From Helicobacter sp. 'house sparrow 1' (GTDB taxonomy: Bacteria > Campylobacterota > Campylobacteria > Campylobacterales > Helicobacteraceae), in assembly GCF_900199585.1 (NCBI RefSeq), contig NZ_FZQY01000011.1:1-64000 (forward strand): a stretch of 64,000 bases of DNA, in the 5' to 3' direction. This document shows, one piece after another, positions 1 through 9,213 of the stretch; position 1 is the stretch's first letter, and the number at the start of each line of letters is the position of its first letter. A program made the position numbers and the translations under genes. Under the pieces are notes generated by a model. The model had not been told where the DNA came from and made no database searches. It worked only from the letters and a program-made list of their open reading frames with translations.

Positions 1-79
1 TATATTATTTAATTCATTGTTAAAAAAGTATAAAAAATGTAGAATTAGGGTTTAAAAAGGGGTGATAAGGGAGCTTTTA

Positions 80-1003
80 ATGGTTAATCTTAAAAGATGG
101 ATTTATATAAAAACAAGAAAATCTGGAAGCAGTTTTTTTTATATAAAGATGTTTTTTGATTTTTTAAAGGCAATAAGAAAACAATCTATTTATGCAGAGA
201 GTCAGTTTTTAATAGATCTTAATCGCAAAATCTGCACCACAGATTATAAAAGTTTAATGACCAACTCCACAAGAGATAAAAGAATAATAATTTCTCTTAC
301 TACTCATAAGGATAGAATCAATTATGTTCATTATTTACTTGATTCTTTATTTTTTCAAAGTTTGCATCCAGATGAAGTATGGCTTTATCTTTCTCAAGGG
401 GAATATAAACAAATTCCAGAGGTTCTTGATAGGTTTAAACCTTGGTTGAGGATTATTGAGACAGAGGATATAGGGAGTTTTAAAAAATTTATTCCTGCAC
501 TCAAAGAGTTAGGAGGAGGGGAGGAGTATTTGATTAGTCTTGATGATGATATTATGGTTAGACCTGATTTTATTTCACAACTCGTAAGACTTAAAGAAAA
601 ATATCCTCACGCAATGATTGGTTATATTGGACTTAAGGATAAGAATAATCAAACTTTGGGGTTGGCTGGTGCAACTGGTATTTTATGGGATTTAAAAACT
701 TTTAATATAAAAAAACATCCCTTTTTCTTTAAAAAAGAACTTTTTATTGATGCAATGGGTATTAAGAATAATGATGATCCTTGGATATCTTTTAGTGCAT
801 ATGCCTTAGGCGTGGATATACAGTATTTAAGTGATGATTTTTTTACAACCTATCGTAGGGATTTTATCGCATTGCCAAATGAAAAAATGTATGCACTTAG
901 TGCAGCACCTTCTGATTTAAATATTGTAAAAAAATCTCTAATGATTGAAAAAAATCTTAAGAGAATTATCAAAAATGCTATTGAAGCGGAAAAGAAGAGT
1001 TGA
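80..1003 (+). CDS. Glycosyltransferase, GT-A type
   Basis: Probable glycosyltransferase for surface polysaccharide or LOS. The middle of the protein has a GT-A style core: a strand with ISLTTHKDR, then a LISLDDDIMV segment whose DDD looks like the metal- and sugar-nucleotide-binding DxD motif, and a conserved NNDDPWIS stretch near residue 240. No signal peptide or membrane segment is evident. An in-frame GTG lies at 62, but AAGGGAG at 67-73 is correctly spaced only for the ATG at 80, so I start there (307 residues). It stands alone on this strand; its sugar donor and acceptor cannot be told from sequence. Confidence 0.75.
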   Translation: MVNLKRWIYIKTRKSGSSFFYIKMFFDFLKAIRKQSIYAESQFLIDLNRKICTTDYKSLMTNSTRDKRIIISLTTHKDRINYVHYLLDSLFFQSLHPDEVWLYLSQGEYKQIPEVLDRFKPWLRIIETEDIGSFKKFIPALKELGGGEEYLISLDDDIMVRPDFISQLVRLKEKYPHAMIGYIGLKDKNNQTLGLAGATGILWDLKTFNIKKHPFFFKKELFIDAMGIKNNDDPWISFSAYALGVDIQYLSDDFFTTYRRDFIALPNEKMYALSAAPSDLNIVKKSLMIEKNLKRIIKNAIEAEKKS

Positions 1004-1358
1004 TATTTTATTTTGATATCTTTATTAATGATCATTTTTTTATTTAAGATAAGTTTTTAGAAGTTGATGTTGAGAGATTAAGTATAAACAACTTATTGGG
1101 ATGGTGATAAAAAGATGAAAAAGCCTTATTTTTTGGTGTATTTGATGCAGGGTATGATGTTAGAAAAGTCTTAATGAAATTCTCTTTAATATCTTTATTT
1201 GAGACATAACTTTAATAGGGTTTAATTCTTAGAAGAGATGCGTGGAGTAGTTAGAATTTTATGAGGTAGTTAGGATTAAAAAATTATTTAAGATAAATTA
1301 TAGAAGCTATAGATTGCCTTTAGTATCTAGTTGAGTAATAAACTAGATTATTTTTAAA
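1004..1358. other. Gene-free interval between two converging genes
   Basis: 355 bases between the glycosyltransferase end and the rpoN end. All frames are broken by many stops. One plus-strand frame around 1109-1190 reads FFGVFDAGYDVRKVLMKF, which looks protein-like and could be a fragment of a lost gene, but I cannot assign it. A terminator-like hairpin lies at its right end. Confidence 0.5.
1325..1354 (+). terminator. Hairpin terminator candidate
   Basis: ATCTAGTT (1325-1332) and AACTAGAT (1341-1348) form a perfect 8-bp stem with an 8-base loop, followed on the plus strand by TATTTTT. The stem is AT-rich and so weak. It would end plus-strand transcripts from the glycosyltransferase; the minus strand lacks a T tail here. 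Confidence 0.4.
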
Positions 1359-2636
1359 CTAATGTGCACTAATAGCATAGTTTTTCTTGCGCTCACTAGA
1401 GCTTGGTATATTGAGTTGTTTTCGATATTTTGTGATGGTTCTTCTTACCATTTTAAGCGAGAATTTTTCTTCAATAAGTTGAAGGATACTAAGATCACTT
1501 AATGGTTTTTGCTTGTTTTCATTTTTGATAAGATCATTGATAAAATCTTTAATAGAGGCATTGCTTGTATCTCCATCAATGGCAGTAGTGAAGAAGTTTT
1601 TGATTGGGAATATACCGCGATTGCATTCAAGATATTTATTAGAGATAGCCCTTGAAATTGTGCTTGGGGCATGTCCAAACTCTTCTGCAAGATCTTTTAA
1701 CTTCATAGGCTTAATATCTTTTCCCATAAAAAAGTCATATTGATACTCCACAATCATTAGACCAATTTTTCTAAGAGTTTGTTTGCGCATATCAAGTGCA
1801 TCGATAAGATCTCTTGCTTCTTTTAACTTGGTTTTTAAGTAAGAATCTTGTTGTTTAACCTTAAGAGTATCAATTGTAATTTGAGGATAATAATCATCAT
1901 TAAGCATCACAGATATTTCCCCATCCTCATAAGCAACAAAAATATCTGGAATAATGCAGATATCAGATTCCATATAAGCAATTGCTGGTGGAGTTTGAAA
2001 TGTTTTAATTAATTGAAGTGCTTCTTGATAAAGAGGATTTTTTTTAAATTGAGTATGATTATCTAAGTCTTTGATGATTTTTGAGGCAATATTATATAGA
2101 TCATCACTAATAGATTCTAAATCTTGTAAATGGAATAGCAAACATTCTTTAATATTTTTAGAGCCTATCCCTTTTGGATCTAAAAAACAAAATCTTTGAC
2201 GAATTTTTTCATATTGTTCAGAATCTATACCAAGTTCTTTTGCCCTTATTTTGGTATCTGCATCAAAATATCCTTCTTCGTTTATATTATCAATAATATC
2301 TAGTGCAATTTGTTGAGAAATTTCTGTAGGAAATAATGGAGGAACAATTTGTTCTTCTAAAACTTGATAGAGACTTTTTTCTTGTATGCTTAGCATTTCT
2401 ATTTTGTCACTAATAGAATTTTTGACCGAAGAATTAGAATGGGGTTTTTTGAGCTTTGAACTAAAATCTTGGGTAATAGAACTTTGGATAGTGATATAAG
2501 GATTTTCTATAGCATATTCACTAATTGTCTCCTCAATCTCTAAGATATTGCTTTGAAGAATAGGGAGCCAGTTTTTTAGAGTATTTGAAAGTTTGCCCTT
2601 GACTTGTAGATTATGTCGTATCTTGGGGGCTGCCAT
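1359..2636 (-). CDS. rpoN: RNA polymerase sigma-54 factor RpoN
   Basis: Alternative sigma factor that directs RNA polymerase to -24/-12 promoters; in Helicobacter and Campylobacter it drives the middle flagellar genes (hook, basal body, minor flagellin) with an NtrC-type activator. Seen here: an N-terminal activator-interacting region (about residues 5-50), a core-binding region (about 90-280), a helix-turn-helix with LAEEFGHAPSTISRAI, and the RpoN box VRRTITKYRK at 397-406, the diagnostic motif that reads the -24 element. 425 residues, shorter than the roughly 480 of enterobacteria but usual for this group. It follows lptB with one base between them, so translation is probably coupled. Confidence 0.95.
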   Translation of the reverse strand: MAAPKIRHNLQVKGKLSNTLKNWLPILQSNILEIEETISEYAIENPYITIQSSITQDFSSKLKKPHSNSSVKNSISDKIEMLSIQEKSLYQVLEEQIVPPLFPTEISQQIALDIIDNINEEGYFDADTKIRAKELGIDSEQYEKIRQRFCFLDPKGIGSKNIKECLLFHLQDLESISDDLYNIASKIIKDLDNHTQFKKNPLYQEALQLIKTFQTPPAIAYMESDICIIPDIFVAYEDGEISVMLNDDYYPQITIDTLKVKQQDSYLKTKLKEARDLIDALDMRKQTLRKIGLMIVEYQYDFFMGKDIKPMKLKDLAEEFGHAPSTISRAISNKYLECNRGIFPIKNFFTTAIDGDTSNASIKDFINDLIKNENKQKPLSDLSILQLIEEKFSLKMVRRTITKYRKQLNIPSSSERKKNYAISAH

Positions 2637-2637
2637 T

Positions 2638-3360
2638 TTATACCTTGAAGTTTTCGCCTAAGTAGTATTTGCGCACCAATGGATTGTCATAGATTTCATT
2701 ACTAGGACCACTTGCAAGAAGAGTACCACTTTTTATGACATAGGCGTGATTGCAAACTGATAGGGTTTCTCTAACATTGTGGTCAGTAATTAATACGCCA
2801 ATATTAAGGGTCACCAACTTTTGAATGATTTTTTGTATGTCAATCACTGCAATAGGATCTACACCAGCAAAAGGTTCATCAAGCAAAATAAATTTAGGAT
2901 TCTTTACCAAGGCTCTAGCAATTTCAACCCTTCTTCTTTCCCCTCCACTTAAACTTACACCCTTACGATGTCTAATTGGTTCGATATTAAAGGCTTGTAG
3001 CATCTCTTCGATTCTATCTTGAGCCTCTCTTTTGTTTTTAAAGCTAGTTTCAGCAGAAATATTTAGATTATCTTCAACACTTAAATCCTTAAAAATACTT
3101 GATTCTTGAGGTAAATAACCAATCCCCATATTAGATCTTTGATGCAAAGGGGCATTGGATAAGTCCTCTCCATTTAACAAAACTTTTCCACCACTTGGTT
3201 TTAAAAGTCCGCAAATCATATAAAAAGTTGTTGTTTTTCCCGCACCATTAGGTCCAAGAAGGCCTACTACTTCACCACTATTAACTTCAATGGAAACATC
3301 TTTTACAATAAGATTTTTTTTGATTTGTTTGCTTAGATTTTGTGCCACCAACTTATTCAT
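2638..3360 (-). CDS. lptB: LPS export ABC transporter ATPase LptB
   Basis: Cytoplasmic ATPase of the LptB2FGC complex, which extracts LPS/LOS from the inner membrane and pushes it along the Lpt bridge. ABC motifs are complete: Walker [10 protein letters not shown] (36-44), signature LSGGE (137-141), Walker B FILLDEP (157-163) and the switch histidine in ITDHN (H194). 240 residues, the usual LptB length. Its start overlaps the end of tsaE by 8 bases and its stop abuts rpoN. The lptC and lptA genes are in the same window near 26 kb; lptF and lptG are not in the window. Confidence 0.95.
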   Translation of the reverse strand: MNKLVAQNLSKQIKKNLIVKDVSIEVNSGEVVGLLGPNGAGKTTTFYMICGLLKPSGGKVLLNGEDLSNAPLHQRSNMGIGYLPQESSIFKDLSVEDNLNISAETSFKNKREAQDRIEEMLQAFNIEPIRHRKGVSLSGGERRRVEIARALVKNPKFILLDEPFAGVDPIAVIDIQKIIQKLVTLNIGVLITDHNVRETLSVCNHAYVIKSGTLLASGPSNEIYDNPLVRKYYLGENFKV

Positions 3361-3766
3361 ATATGATCCTATAGATTCTATGCGTAGTTTCTTTTGTAAT
3401 CTTCAAAGTGAGATAATTATACCCACTATTTTTTAGAATATCAGCTAAATCCTCTTCGCCCCATTCAATAAAGTGGATGCCATCATTTTCAAGTTGCTCT
3501 AAAAAACCAAAATAGAGAAATTTTTCAAGACTATGGTGGTAGAGATCATAATGATAAAAGTTTCCATATTGTTGGACAAAATTAAAAGTTGGAGAAGTGG
3601 CTTGAAATTTTGGATTTTTAGATTTAATGTATTTTTGCACCAAAGTGGTTTTGCCACTTGCTAAATCCCCTTGTAATAGGATAATTCTTACACCTTTGCA
3701 GATGTAATCATCTATTATTGGGAATAAAATCTGTAGATCTTTTTCTTGTAAAGCTTTTTCAATCAT
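3353..3766 (-). CDS. tsaE: tRNA threonylcarbamoyladenosine biosynthesis ATPase TsaE
   Basis: Small P-loop ATPase that works with TsaB and TsaD to make the universal t6A modification at position 37 of ANN-decoding tRNAs. Walker A GDLASGKT lies at 33-40, followed by the family marks SPTF (58-61), HYDLY (72-76) and EWGE (101-104). 137 residues, the normal size. Its start overlaps the dnaX stop by 4 bases and its end overlaps the lptB start, so the run dnaX-tsaE-lptB-rpoN is tightly packed and probably co-transcribed. Confidence 0.93.
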   Translation of the reverse strand: MIEKALQEKDLQILFPIIDDYICKGVRIILLQGDLASGKTTLVQKYIKSKNPKFQATSPTFNFVQQYGNFYHYDLYHHSLEKFLYFGFLEQLENDGIHFIEWGEEDLADILKNSGYNYLTLKITKETTHRIYRIIYE

Positions 3767-5481
3767 TGTTTTACTCTTTTAACTTCTTTGATATCTAGAT
3801 GTTGTTGCATACTCTGAATGAGCGTTTTGTTTTTTTCATAAAATTCTTGAAATTTTGTATTAGTTGCTTTGGTATCTGATGGGGTAGATATAAGATCTTG
3901 ATTGTGGGCAGAATCTGTTGTATTGCTTGTGTATACTGGGTTTTCTTGTTGTGTAGTTTGTGGTGTATTAACTGGGATATTTGTTTGAGTTTGTGTGTCT
4001 GTAGAATGTGAATTTATTTGTGCTGTTTGAGATGAGATTGTGGATTGCTCTTGTAGATCTATCTTAGGTGGTGTGTTTATGGCTTGAGATTCTTGGACTG
4101 TTGTTTGATTTAATGGAGATGAGTCTTTAAATTCTGATTGTTGGGGGATAATTTTTGTGTGAATACCAAAAATTTCTTGAGCAAAATTTTTGATTGTTGC
4201 GTAATTTTCTCTCAATAAATCTTTAGAAGATCCAATAGCTTTGCTCTCCCATATTAGAGTATTATTTTCAAAACTTATAAAAGTGATGTTATCCTCAAAA
4301 GTCTTTCCTAGTTCAAAATTACGATCATAAATTTTTGCAACAAGTTGTTCAAAAGATGTCAAGCCTGTATTTTTTATTGGAGTGATAACATTGGGTTGGG
4401 ATTGAGAGACAAAGGGTTGTTGTTTGATTTGTCTTTCAAGTCCTTGTATTTCCTCAGATATGAGATTATATTTTTGAGCCTCCTGCATTTTTAATCTTGT
4501 GAGTAATAAAACAAAACCCCCATCGCAATTAAGGCTTAAAAGATTCTTTGCTTGTGCAATGATTTGCAAATATCTATCAAGTATAAGCATTGATATGTTT
4601 GTTCTTTCTTTTATATGATCTTTTAGATAGAGCATCATCTCATCTAAGATTATTTCAGCTTCATATTCCTCAAAGATTTCAAGAATAGAATCTAGCTCAC
4701 TTTCATCTTGTGAGATTAATGCATTGAAATATCTTTGTAATATTTCTGTATCAACTGCTCCAAGCATTTCTGAGACTTTTGATCTTGTGATATTTTGATT
4801 GCAATAATTAATTGCTTGATCTGTGATGGTAAGAGTGTCTCTTAAACTTCCACTGCCACTTCTTGCAATAATCTCAATAGCATCTTTTTCATAAACAATA
4901 TTTTCTTTATCAAGAATGGAATATAAATGCTGAATAATGGCCTTATGGGGTATTTTTTTAAATCTAAAATGCTGTGTTCTGCTGAGTATTGTTGCAGGTA
5001 ATTTTAGGGGATCTGTTGTTGCAAGTATAAATTTTACATAGCTTGGAGGCTCTTCTAAAGTCTTTAAGAGAGCATTGAAAGCTTCTTTGGTAAGCATATG
5101 CACTTCATCAATAATAAAAATTTTATACCTTCCATAACTAGGTGCATAACGGGTTTGTTCAATAAGATTTCTAATATCATCAATTTTTCTACTTGAGGCT
5201 GCATCCATTTCTATAATATCAAGATGTCTTCCCTCAAGAGATTGTAAACAGCTATCACATTGATTACAGGGATCGCTAATTGGTGCTTTTTGGCATTGCA
5301 GGGCTCTTGCAAATATTCTTGCAGAGCTTGTTTTTCCACTACCTCTAAGTCCGCTAAAAAGGTAAGCATGTGCGATTCTATTACTCTGGAGTGCTAGGGA
5401 GAGAGTTTTTGCAACACTTTCTTGAGCTACTAAATCAGAGAATGTTGTGGGTCGGTATTTTAGTGCTAATGCTAAAGCCAT
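3763..5481 (-). CDS. dnaX: DNA polymerase III subunit gamma/tau
   Basis: ATPase of the clamp loader that places the beta sliding clamp on primed DNA. The AAA+ core shows Walker A GLRGSGKTS (44-52), four zinc-binding cysteines (63, 72, 75, 78), Walker B DEVHM (125-129) and the SRTQ sensor/arginine-finger motif (167-170). The C-terminal 200 residues are low-complexity, rich in Q, T and S (roughly 425-540), and unlike the structured tau domains of enterobacteria. I saw no obvious slippery A run with a hairpin that would make a separate gamma form. First gene of the dnaX-tsaE-lptB-rpoN run; 74 bases separate it from rnhB. Confidence 0.95.
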   Translation of the reverse strand: MALALALKYRPTTFSDLVAQESVAKTLSLALQSNRIAHAYLFSGLRGSGKTSSARIFARALQCQKAPISDPCNQCDSCLQSLEGRHLDIIEMDAASSRKIDDIRNLIEQTRYAPSYGRYKIFIIDEVHMLTKEAFNALLKTLEEPPSYVKFILATTDPLKLPATILSRTQHFRFKKIPHKAIIQHLYSILDKENIVYEKDAIEIIARSGSGSLRDTLTITDQAINYCNQNITRSKVSEMLGAVDTEILQRYFNALISQDESELDSILEIFEEYEAEIILDEMMLYLKDHIKERTNISMLILDRYLQIIAQAKNLLSLNCDGGFVLLLTRLKMQEAQKYNLISEEIQGLERQIKQQPFVSQSQPNVITPIKNTGLTSFEQLVAKIYDRNFELGKTFEDNITFISFENNTLIWESKAIGSSKDLLRENYATIKNFAQEIFGIHTKIIPQQSEFKDSSPLNQTTVQESQAINTPPKIDLQEQSTISSQTAQINSHSTDTQTQTNIPVNTPQTTQQENPVYTSNTTDSAHNQDLISTPSDTKATNTKFQEFYEKNKTLIQSMQQHLDIKEVKRVKQ

Positions 5482-5555
5482 TTATTCCTCTTTTGTTGGA
5501 TACTTAATTTCTGGGCTTATTGTATTGAGTTTTGTTTTAAAAACACATTACAAAA

Positions 5556-6152
5556 CTAGAATAATGAAGTATTTTTTTGAGAAGATTTAATAACAAAGCT
5601 TTTCCTATGATAGGGTGTGTAGCCTAACTTTTGAATCCTGTCAAGATGAGATTTTGTGCCATAACCTGCATTTTGTATAAAATTATATTCTGGATAGTTT
5701 TGATGCAATTTCTCCATTTCTTTATCTTTTGCATTCTTTGCCAAAATTGAAGCAGCAGATATCTGAGGAATTTTATTATCACCCTGTATGATGCTTATTA
5801 GTTTTAAGGAATCGGGTAATTTAATGCCAAAAGTAGTATTTCCATCTAGGTAAAAATTTGTAATTTTTGTTTGAAAGGCTTGAATAATTTCAATAATAGA
5901 TTCTTTTAGACATAAACTAAGGCCTTTGGAATCTATCTCCTTAGCATTCTTTTCTATAGTGATAAAAACTAAATTAGGTGTATTTTGTATGATCGAACTC
6001 ATTTTGTATCGAGCATCCTTAGATAGCTTTTTACTATCTTTTATCCCATTTTCTTGTAATAAAAGAGCAGTTTTTTCATCACATCCCACTCCAGAGACAA
6101 ACAAGCTTCCACATAAACTTCCTCTACCAGCCTCATCAATTCCACAAATCAT
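5556..6152 (-). CDS. rnhB: Ribonuclease HII
   Basis: Endonuclease that cuts the RNA strand of RNA-DNA hybrids and nicks at single ribonucleotides misincorporated in DNA. The metal-binding residues are present: GIDEAGRG at 4-11 (D6, E7), D103 in YLDGN and D125 in IQGDNK; the 2'-OH sensing GYGT loop is at 163-166. 198 residues, a normal length. Its start overlaps the end of the upstream ATPase gene by 4 bases (ATGA type), so the pair is translationally coupled. Confidence 0.95.
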   Translation of the reverse strand: MICGIDEAGRGSLCGSLFVSGVGCDEKTALLLQENGIKDSKKLSKDARYKMSSIIQNTPNLVFITIEKNAKEIDSKGLSLCLKESIIEIIQAFQTKITNFYLDGNTTFGIKLPDSLKLISIIQGDNKIPQISAASILAKNAKDKEMEKLHQNYPEYNFIQNAGYGTKSHLDRIQKLGYTPYHRKSFVIKSSQKNTSLF

Positions 6153-7189
6153 TCTACATGCTCCTTTAGTGCAAAGCTAATAAAATCGATAATTTTACAG
6201 CTAGGGTGATCAGACTTATTGATAGCAATGATAATAATCTGTTTATTAGGATTTTCTTTTAGGATTTTTTCAATATGCTGTTGATTGGGAAAGGCAATTG
6301 CAAAAAATAAAGTTTGATTTACAATAAAATGAGTATTTTGATCATAAACAATTTTTTCTTTATATTGTTGGTAAAGCTCTAAAAATACCATATTTTCAAA
6401 AATTGCTTGGAAGTTCGGATTGGGACAGAGTGCATAAGGAAGTGAAAAATCATAAAAATAGAGTTTTTTTTGAAAATTAGAGGAATCTTTTTGAGGAACT
6501 AAAAAAATTATTTTGCAAAGTTGAAGATAAGAGAGCAGAGCATAAAGCTTATCTTTGGAGATTTTGAGATATTTTTTGACATAAAGATAGATTTGGTTGG
6601 TCGTGATTTTTTGAGATTGAAAATTTAAAAGGAGGATAAAAGTAGCATAATCCTCTTTAAAAAATAACATCATATTATTTTGTTTTTTTGATATTTTTTG
6701 AAAATCTAGGCTATGAAAAGATTCTAATGAATTTCCCTCTTTAATGAAGTGATTTAGCAGTTGATTGGTATTTTCTTGAGAATTAATAAGGCTGATATAT
6801 TCTTCAAAAGTCAAAGGCATGATAAGCTTTGAAATAAAGGAAGTAAGATTGCCCTCTTTGGTTAGGTCTTTATGGTGAATGAGAATGATATTATCAATGT
6901 TAGGAATGGTAAAAATTGGTTGATAATTATCCAAAATTAAAAGATCGATCTTTTTTTCTAAAAAGGCCTTTAGTATTTTATTTTTAAGATCATCTATATT
7001 GTTTCTAGGATCCTGACAGTCTATATAGATGGGGTGTTTATAGTTTTTTGCAAATAAAAGTGCCAAAGATGTTTTTCCGCTTTTTGGAGGGCCATATAAG
7101 AGAGTTTTACCTTTTTTGATTCCAAATCTTCTAGGAAGCAATAAAAAATTTTGGGTTTTTTCTTCTAAAATTTTTTCTAATTCTTGCAT
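6149..7189 (-). CDS. P-loop ATP-binding protein of unknown role (HP1321-like)
   Basis: AAA-type ATPase with Walker A GPPKSGKT at 33-40 and Walker B LLILDN at 83-88. The layout resembles the DUF4143-like ATPases: an N-terminal nucleotide-binding domain, a helical or winged-helix middle part (about 165-230) and a C-terminal nuclease-like fold ending near 335. From memory, H. pylori HP1321 is an ATP-binding protein in the same place, next to rpsJ and close to rnhB, so position supports orthology. No partner toxin or membrane gene is nearby. Function unknown; it could take part in a DNA or RNA transaction, but that is only a guess. Confidence 0.6.
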   Translation of the reverse strand: MQELEKILEEKTQNFLLLPRRFGIKKGKTLLYGPPKSGKTSLALLFAKNYKHPIYIDCQDPRNNIDDLKNKILKAFLEKKIDLLILDNYQPIFTIPNIDNIILIHHKDLTKEGNLTSFISKLIMPLTFEEYISLINSQENTNQLLNHFIKEGNSLESFHSLDFQKISKKQNNMMLFFKEDYATFILLLNFQSQKITTNQIYLYVKKYLKISKDKLYALLSYLQLCKIIFLVPQKDSSNFQKKLYFYDFSLPYALCPNPNFQAIFENMVFLELYQQYKEKIVYDQNTHFIVNQTLFFAIAFPNQQHIEKILKENPNKQIIIIAINKSDHPSCKIIDFISFALKEHVE

Positions 7190-7229
7190 TTAATTCCAAT
7201 ATTTTTAATTTTTCTATGAAGTATATTAT

Positions 7230-7248
7230 TTTCCTTTAAATAAGGAAA
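7230..7248. repeat. Palindrome between divergent ATPase and rpsJ genes
   Basis: TTTCCTT (7230-7236) and AAGGAAA (7242-7248) form a perfect 7-bp inverted repeat around a 5-base centre. It lies between two divergent transcription units, 131 bases before rpsJ. It could be an operator or chance in AT-rich DNA. Confidence 0.3.
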
Positions 7249-7310
7249 CAAAATTTGTATTTTTATACCTAAAATGGCTATTAGAGATTGATTTAAAGAC
7301 TATTTTTTAG

Positions 7311-7316
7311 TAGAAT
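7311..7316 (+). promoter_or_regulatory. Likely -10 box of the ribosomal protein supercluster
   Basis: TAGAAT preceded by a T-rich stretch, the usual sigma-70 promoter shape in Campylobacterota, where the -35 box is not conserved. It is 64 bases before the rpsJ ATG and is the best candidate I see in the 190-base gap. Confidence 0.45.
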
Positions 7317-7379
7317 TTTGCTTCCATTTTTGGTAAATTACACCATTTTTAAGGTGAGTTCTTTTGTTGAAGGATATTT

Positions 7380-7691
7380 ATGGAAAAAATTAGACTTAAG
7401 TTAAAGGCTTATGACCACAGAGTTTTAGATAGATCTGTTGCTTCTATCGTTGAAGCGGTAAAAAGAACAGGTTCAGATATAAAAGGTCCAATACCTTTGC
7501 CAACAAAAAATAGGAGATATACTGTTTTACGCTCTCCACATATTAATAAGGATTCTAGAGAGCAGTTTGAAATAAGAGTGCATAGTAGAATCATTGATAT
7601 TATGTCAGCTACTCCAGATACGGTAGATAGCTTGATGAAACTAGACTTAGCTCCAGAAGTTGATGTTGAAGTTACACAAATGGGCAAATAA
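7380..7691 (+). CDS. rpsJ: 30S ribosomal protein S10
   Basis: First gene of the S10-spc-alpha supercluster. S10 binds the 3' domain of 16S rRNA in the 30S head, and in many bacteria also links NusB/NusG to transcription antitermination. 103 residues with the typical start [13 protein letters not shown] and the family loop around [24 protein letters not shown] precedes the ATG at proper spacing. Genes follow at 3-12 base gaps or with short overlaps up to rplO, consistent with one polycistronic message. Confidence 0.97.
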   Translation: MEKIRLKLKAYDHRVLDRSVASIVEAVKRTGSDIKGPIPLPTKNRRYTVLRSPHINKDSREQFEIRVHSRIIDIMSATPDTVDSLMKLDLAPEVDVEVTQMGK

Positions 7692-7701
7692 GGATTAAGT
7701 T

Positions 7702-8280
7702 ATGGAATTTTTAGTAGAAAAAATTGGAATGAGTAGAACAATTGACACACAAAGCGTTGCGGTTACTTTACTCAAAGTTCTTAATGCAAAAGTGTGTGAG
7801 GTATATGAAAACAAGAAGGCATTGATTGCTTATTCTAAAGGCAAGGCATTGAACAAAGCAATTGCAGGTCAGCAAAAAAAATACAATCTTAGTAAAGAAT
7901 TCAATCGTTTTGCAACAATCAATGTTGAAGGTGCACAGATTGGTGATTTAGATATGAGCGCTCTAGAAAGTGCTAAAAGACTAAAAGTAACCTTTAAAAC
8001 AAAAGGTAGAGGTTTTAGTGGTGCGATGAAGCGTTGGAATTTCCAAGGTGGTCCTGCAGCACATGGTAGTAGATTTCATAGAAGACTTGGTTCTATTGGT
8101 AATAGAGAGTGGCCTGGTAGAGTTCAACCTGGAAAGAAAATGGCAGGACATTATGGAAATGAAACTGTGACTGCTCAAAATGAGGTTATTTCTTTTGATA
8201 AAGAAAGCAATATTTTGGTATTAAAGGGCTCTGTAGCAGGTTTTTCTGGAGCTTATGGCAGAATTCAAATCATAAAGTAA
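7702..8280 (+). CDS. rplC: 50S ribosomal protein L3
   Basis: Early-assembly 23S rRNA-binding protein lying near the peptidyl transferase centre. 192 residues, with the conserved [23 protein letters not shown] region (about 108-130) that forms the extended tip, including the FxGGPxxHGS stretch. The glutamine that PrmB methylates in some bacteria falls in this region (Q115 here by count). Sits 10 bases after rpsJ. Confidence 0.97.
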   Translation: MEFLVEKIGMSRTIDTQSVAVTLLKVLNAKVCEVYENKKALIAYSKGKALNKAIAGQQKKYNLSKEFNRFATINVEGAQIGDLDMSALESAKRLKVTFKTKGRGFSGAMKRWNFQGGPAAHGSRFHRRLGSIGNREWPGRVQPGKKMAGHYGNETVTAQNEVISFDKESNILVLKGSVAGFSGAYGRIQIIK

Positions 8281-8291
8281 GGTGAATAACA

Positions 8292-8909
8292 ATGAGCAAG
8301 GCAATAGTATTAGATAAGGAATTTAAGAAAAATAGCGAGGTAGAATTGCCACAAAGCTATAATGAGATAAAAGAACATAATCTTTACCTCTATGTAAAGT
8401 CTTATTTAGCTTCTCTGCGTAACAACACTGCAAAGGCAAAGAATCGTGGTGAAGTAAGTGGTGGTGGAAAGAAACCTTGGAGTCAAAAAGGTGGCGGTAG
8501 AGCTAGAGCAGGAAGTATTACTTCTCCTGTATTTGTTGGGGGTGGTGTTGCACATGGTCCTAGCAATAATAGAAACTATGACCTTAAGGTGAATAAAAAA
8601 CAAAAAAGATTGGCATTAGAGTTTGCTTTGAAACAAAAGGCAGATCAAGGGAAACTTTATCTAGTAGATTCTCTAGAAGTAGCAAGTGGAAAAACAAAAG
8701 ATGCATATAGTATGTTTAAATCACTCAATGAAAGAAGCACTTTATTTGTAGCTCAAATGAGCAATGAGAATACATTTTTGGCTTTTAGAAATTTAAGAGA
8801 ATGTTATTTAGTAGATTCTAATGAATTAAATGCTTACTTGGTGGCTGCTTTTAGATCTGTAGTGATGGAAAAAGCAGTATTTGATGAAATTGTTCAGGTA
8901 AATAAGTAA
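8292..8909 (+). CDS. rplD: 50S ribosomal protein L4
   Basis: 23S rRNA-binding protein whose extended loop lines the exit tunnel (macrolide resistance changes map here in other species). 205 residues; the loop is visible as [18 protein letters not shown] (about 57-74). In enterobacteria L4 represses the S10 operon through the leader RNA, but I see no comparable leader structure before rpsJ here. Confidence 0.97.
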   Translation: MSKAIVLDKEFKKNSEVELPQSYNEIKEHNLYLYVKSYLASLRNNTAKAKNRGEVSGGGKKPWSQKGGGRARAGSITSPVFVGGGVAHGPSNNRNYDLKVNKKQKRLALEFALKQKADQGKLYLVDSLEVASGKTKDAYSMFKSLNERSTLFVAQMSNENTFLAFRNLRECYLVDSNELNAYLVAAFRSVVMEKAVFDEIVQVNK

Positions 8910-8920
8910 GGGAGGATAGA

Positions 8921-9202
8921 ATGGCAGATATAACAGATATAAAATCAATCCTTTATACTGAAAAATCTCTAGCTCTTCAAGAGAGTGGAGTATTGGTAGT
9001 GCAAACTTCTAGTAAGGTAACTAAGAATCAATTAAAACAAGTTTTTAAAGATTATTTTGGTTTTACCCCATTGAGAATCAACTCTCTCAAGCAAGATGGA
9101 AAGGTGAAAAGATTTAGAGGTAGAATTGGGCAAAGAAGCTCATTTAAGAAGTTCTATGTTAAAGTTCCAGAGGGTGCGAAGATTGATTCGCTCACAGTTT
9201 AA
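8921..9202 (+). CDS. rplW: 50S ribosomal protein L23
   Basis: Binds 23S rRNA beside the tunnel exit and forms the docking site for trigger factor and SRP. 93 residues, with the typical YTEKSL start region and the [17 protein letters not shown] loop. Follows rplD by 11 bases with a GGGAGG-type ribosome binding site. Confidence 0.96.
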   Translation: MADITDIKSILYTEKSLALQESGVLVVQTSSKVTKNQLKQVFKDYFGFTPLRINSLKQDGKVKRFRGRIGQRSSFKKFYVKVPEGAKIDSLTV

Positions 9203-9213
9203 GGAGTAATACA

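Noticed and set aside
62-79. GTG start for the first glycosyltransferase
   Set aside because: AAGGGAG at 67-73 fits the ATG at 80 at a 6-base distance, while the GTG has its purine run directly against it.
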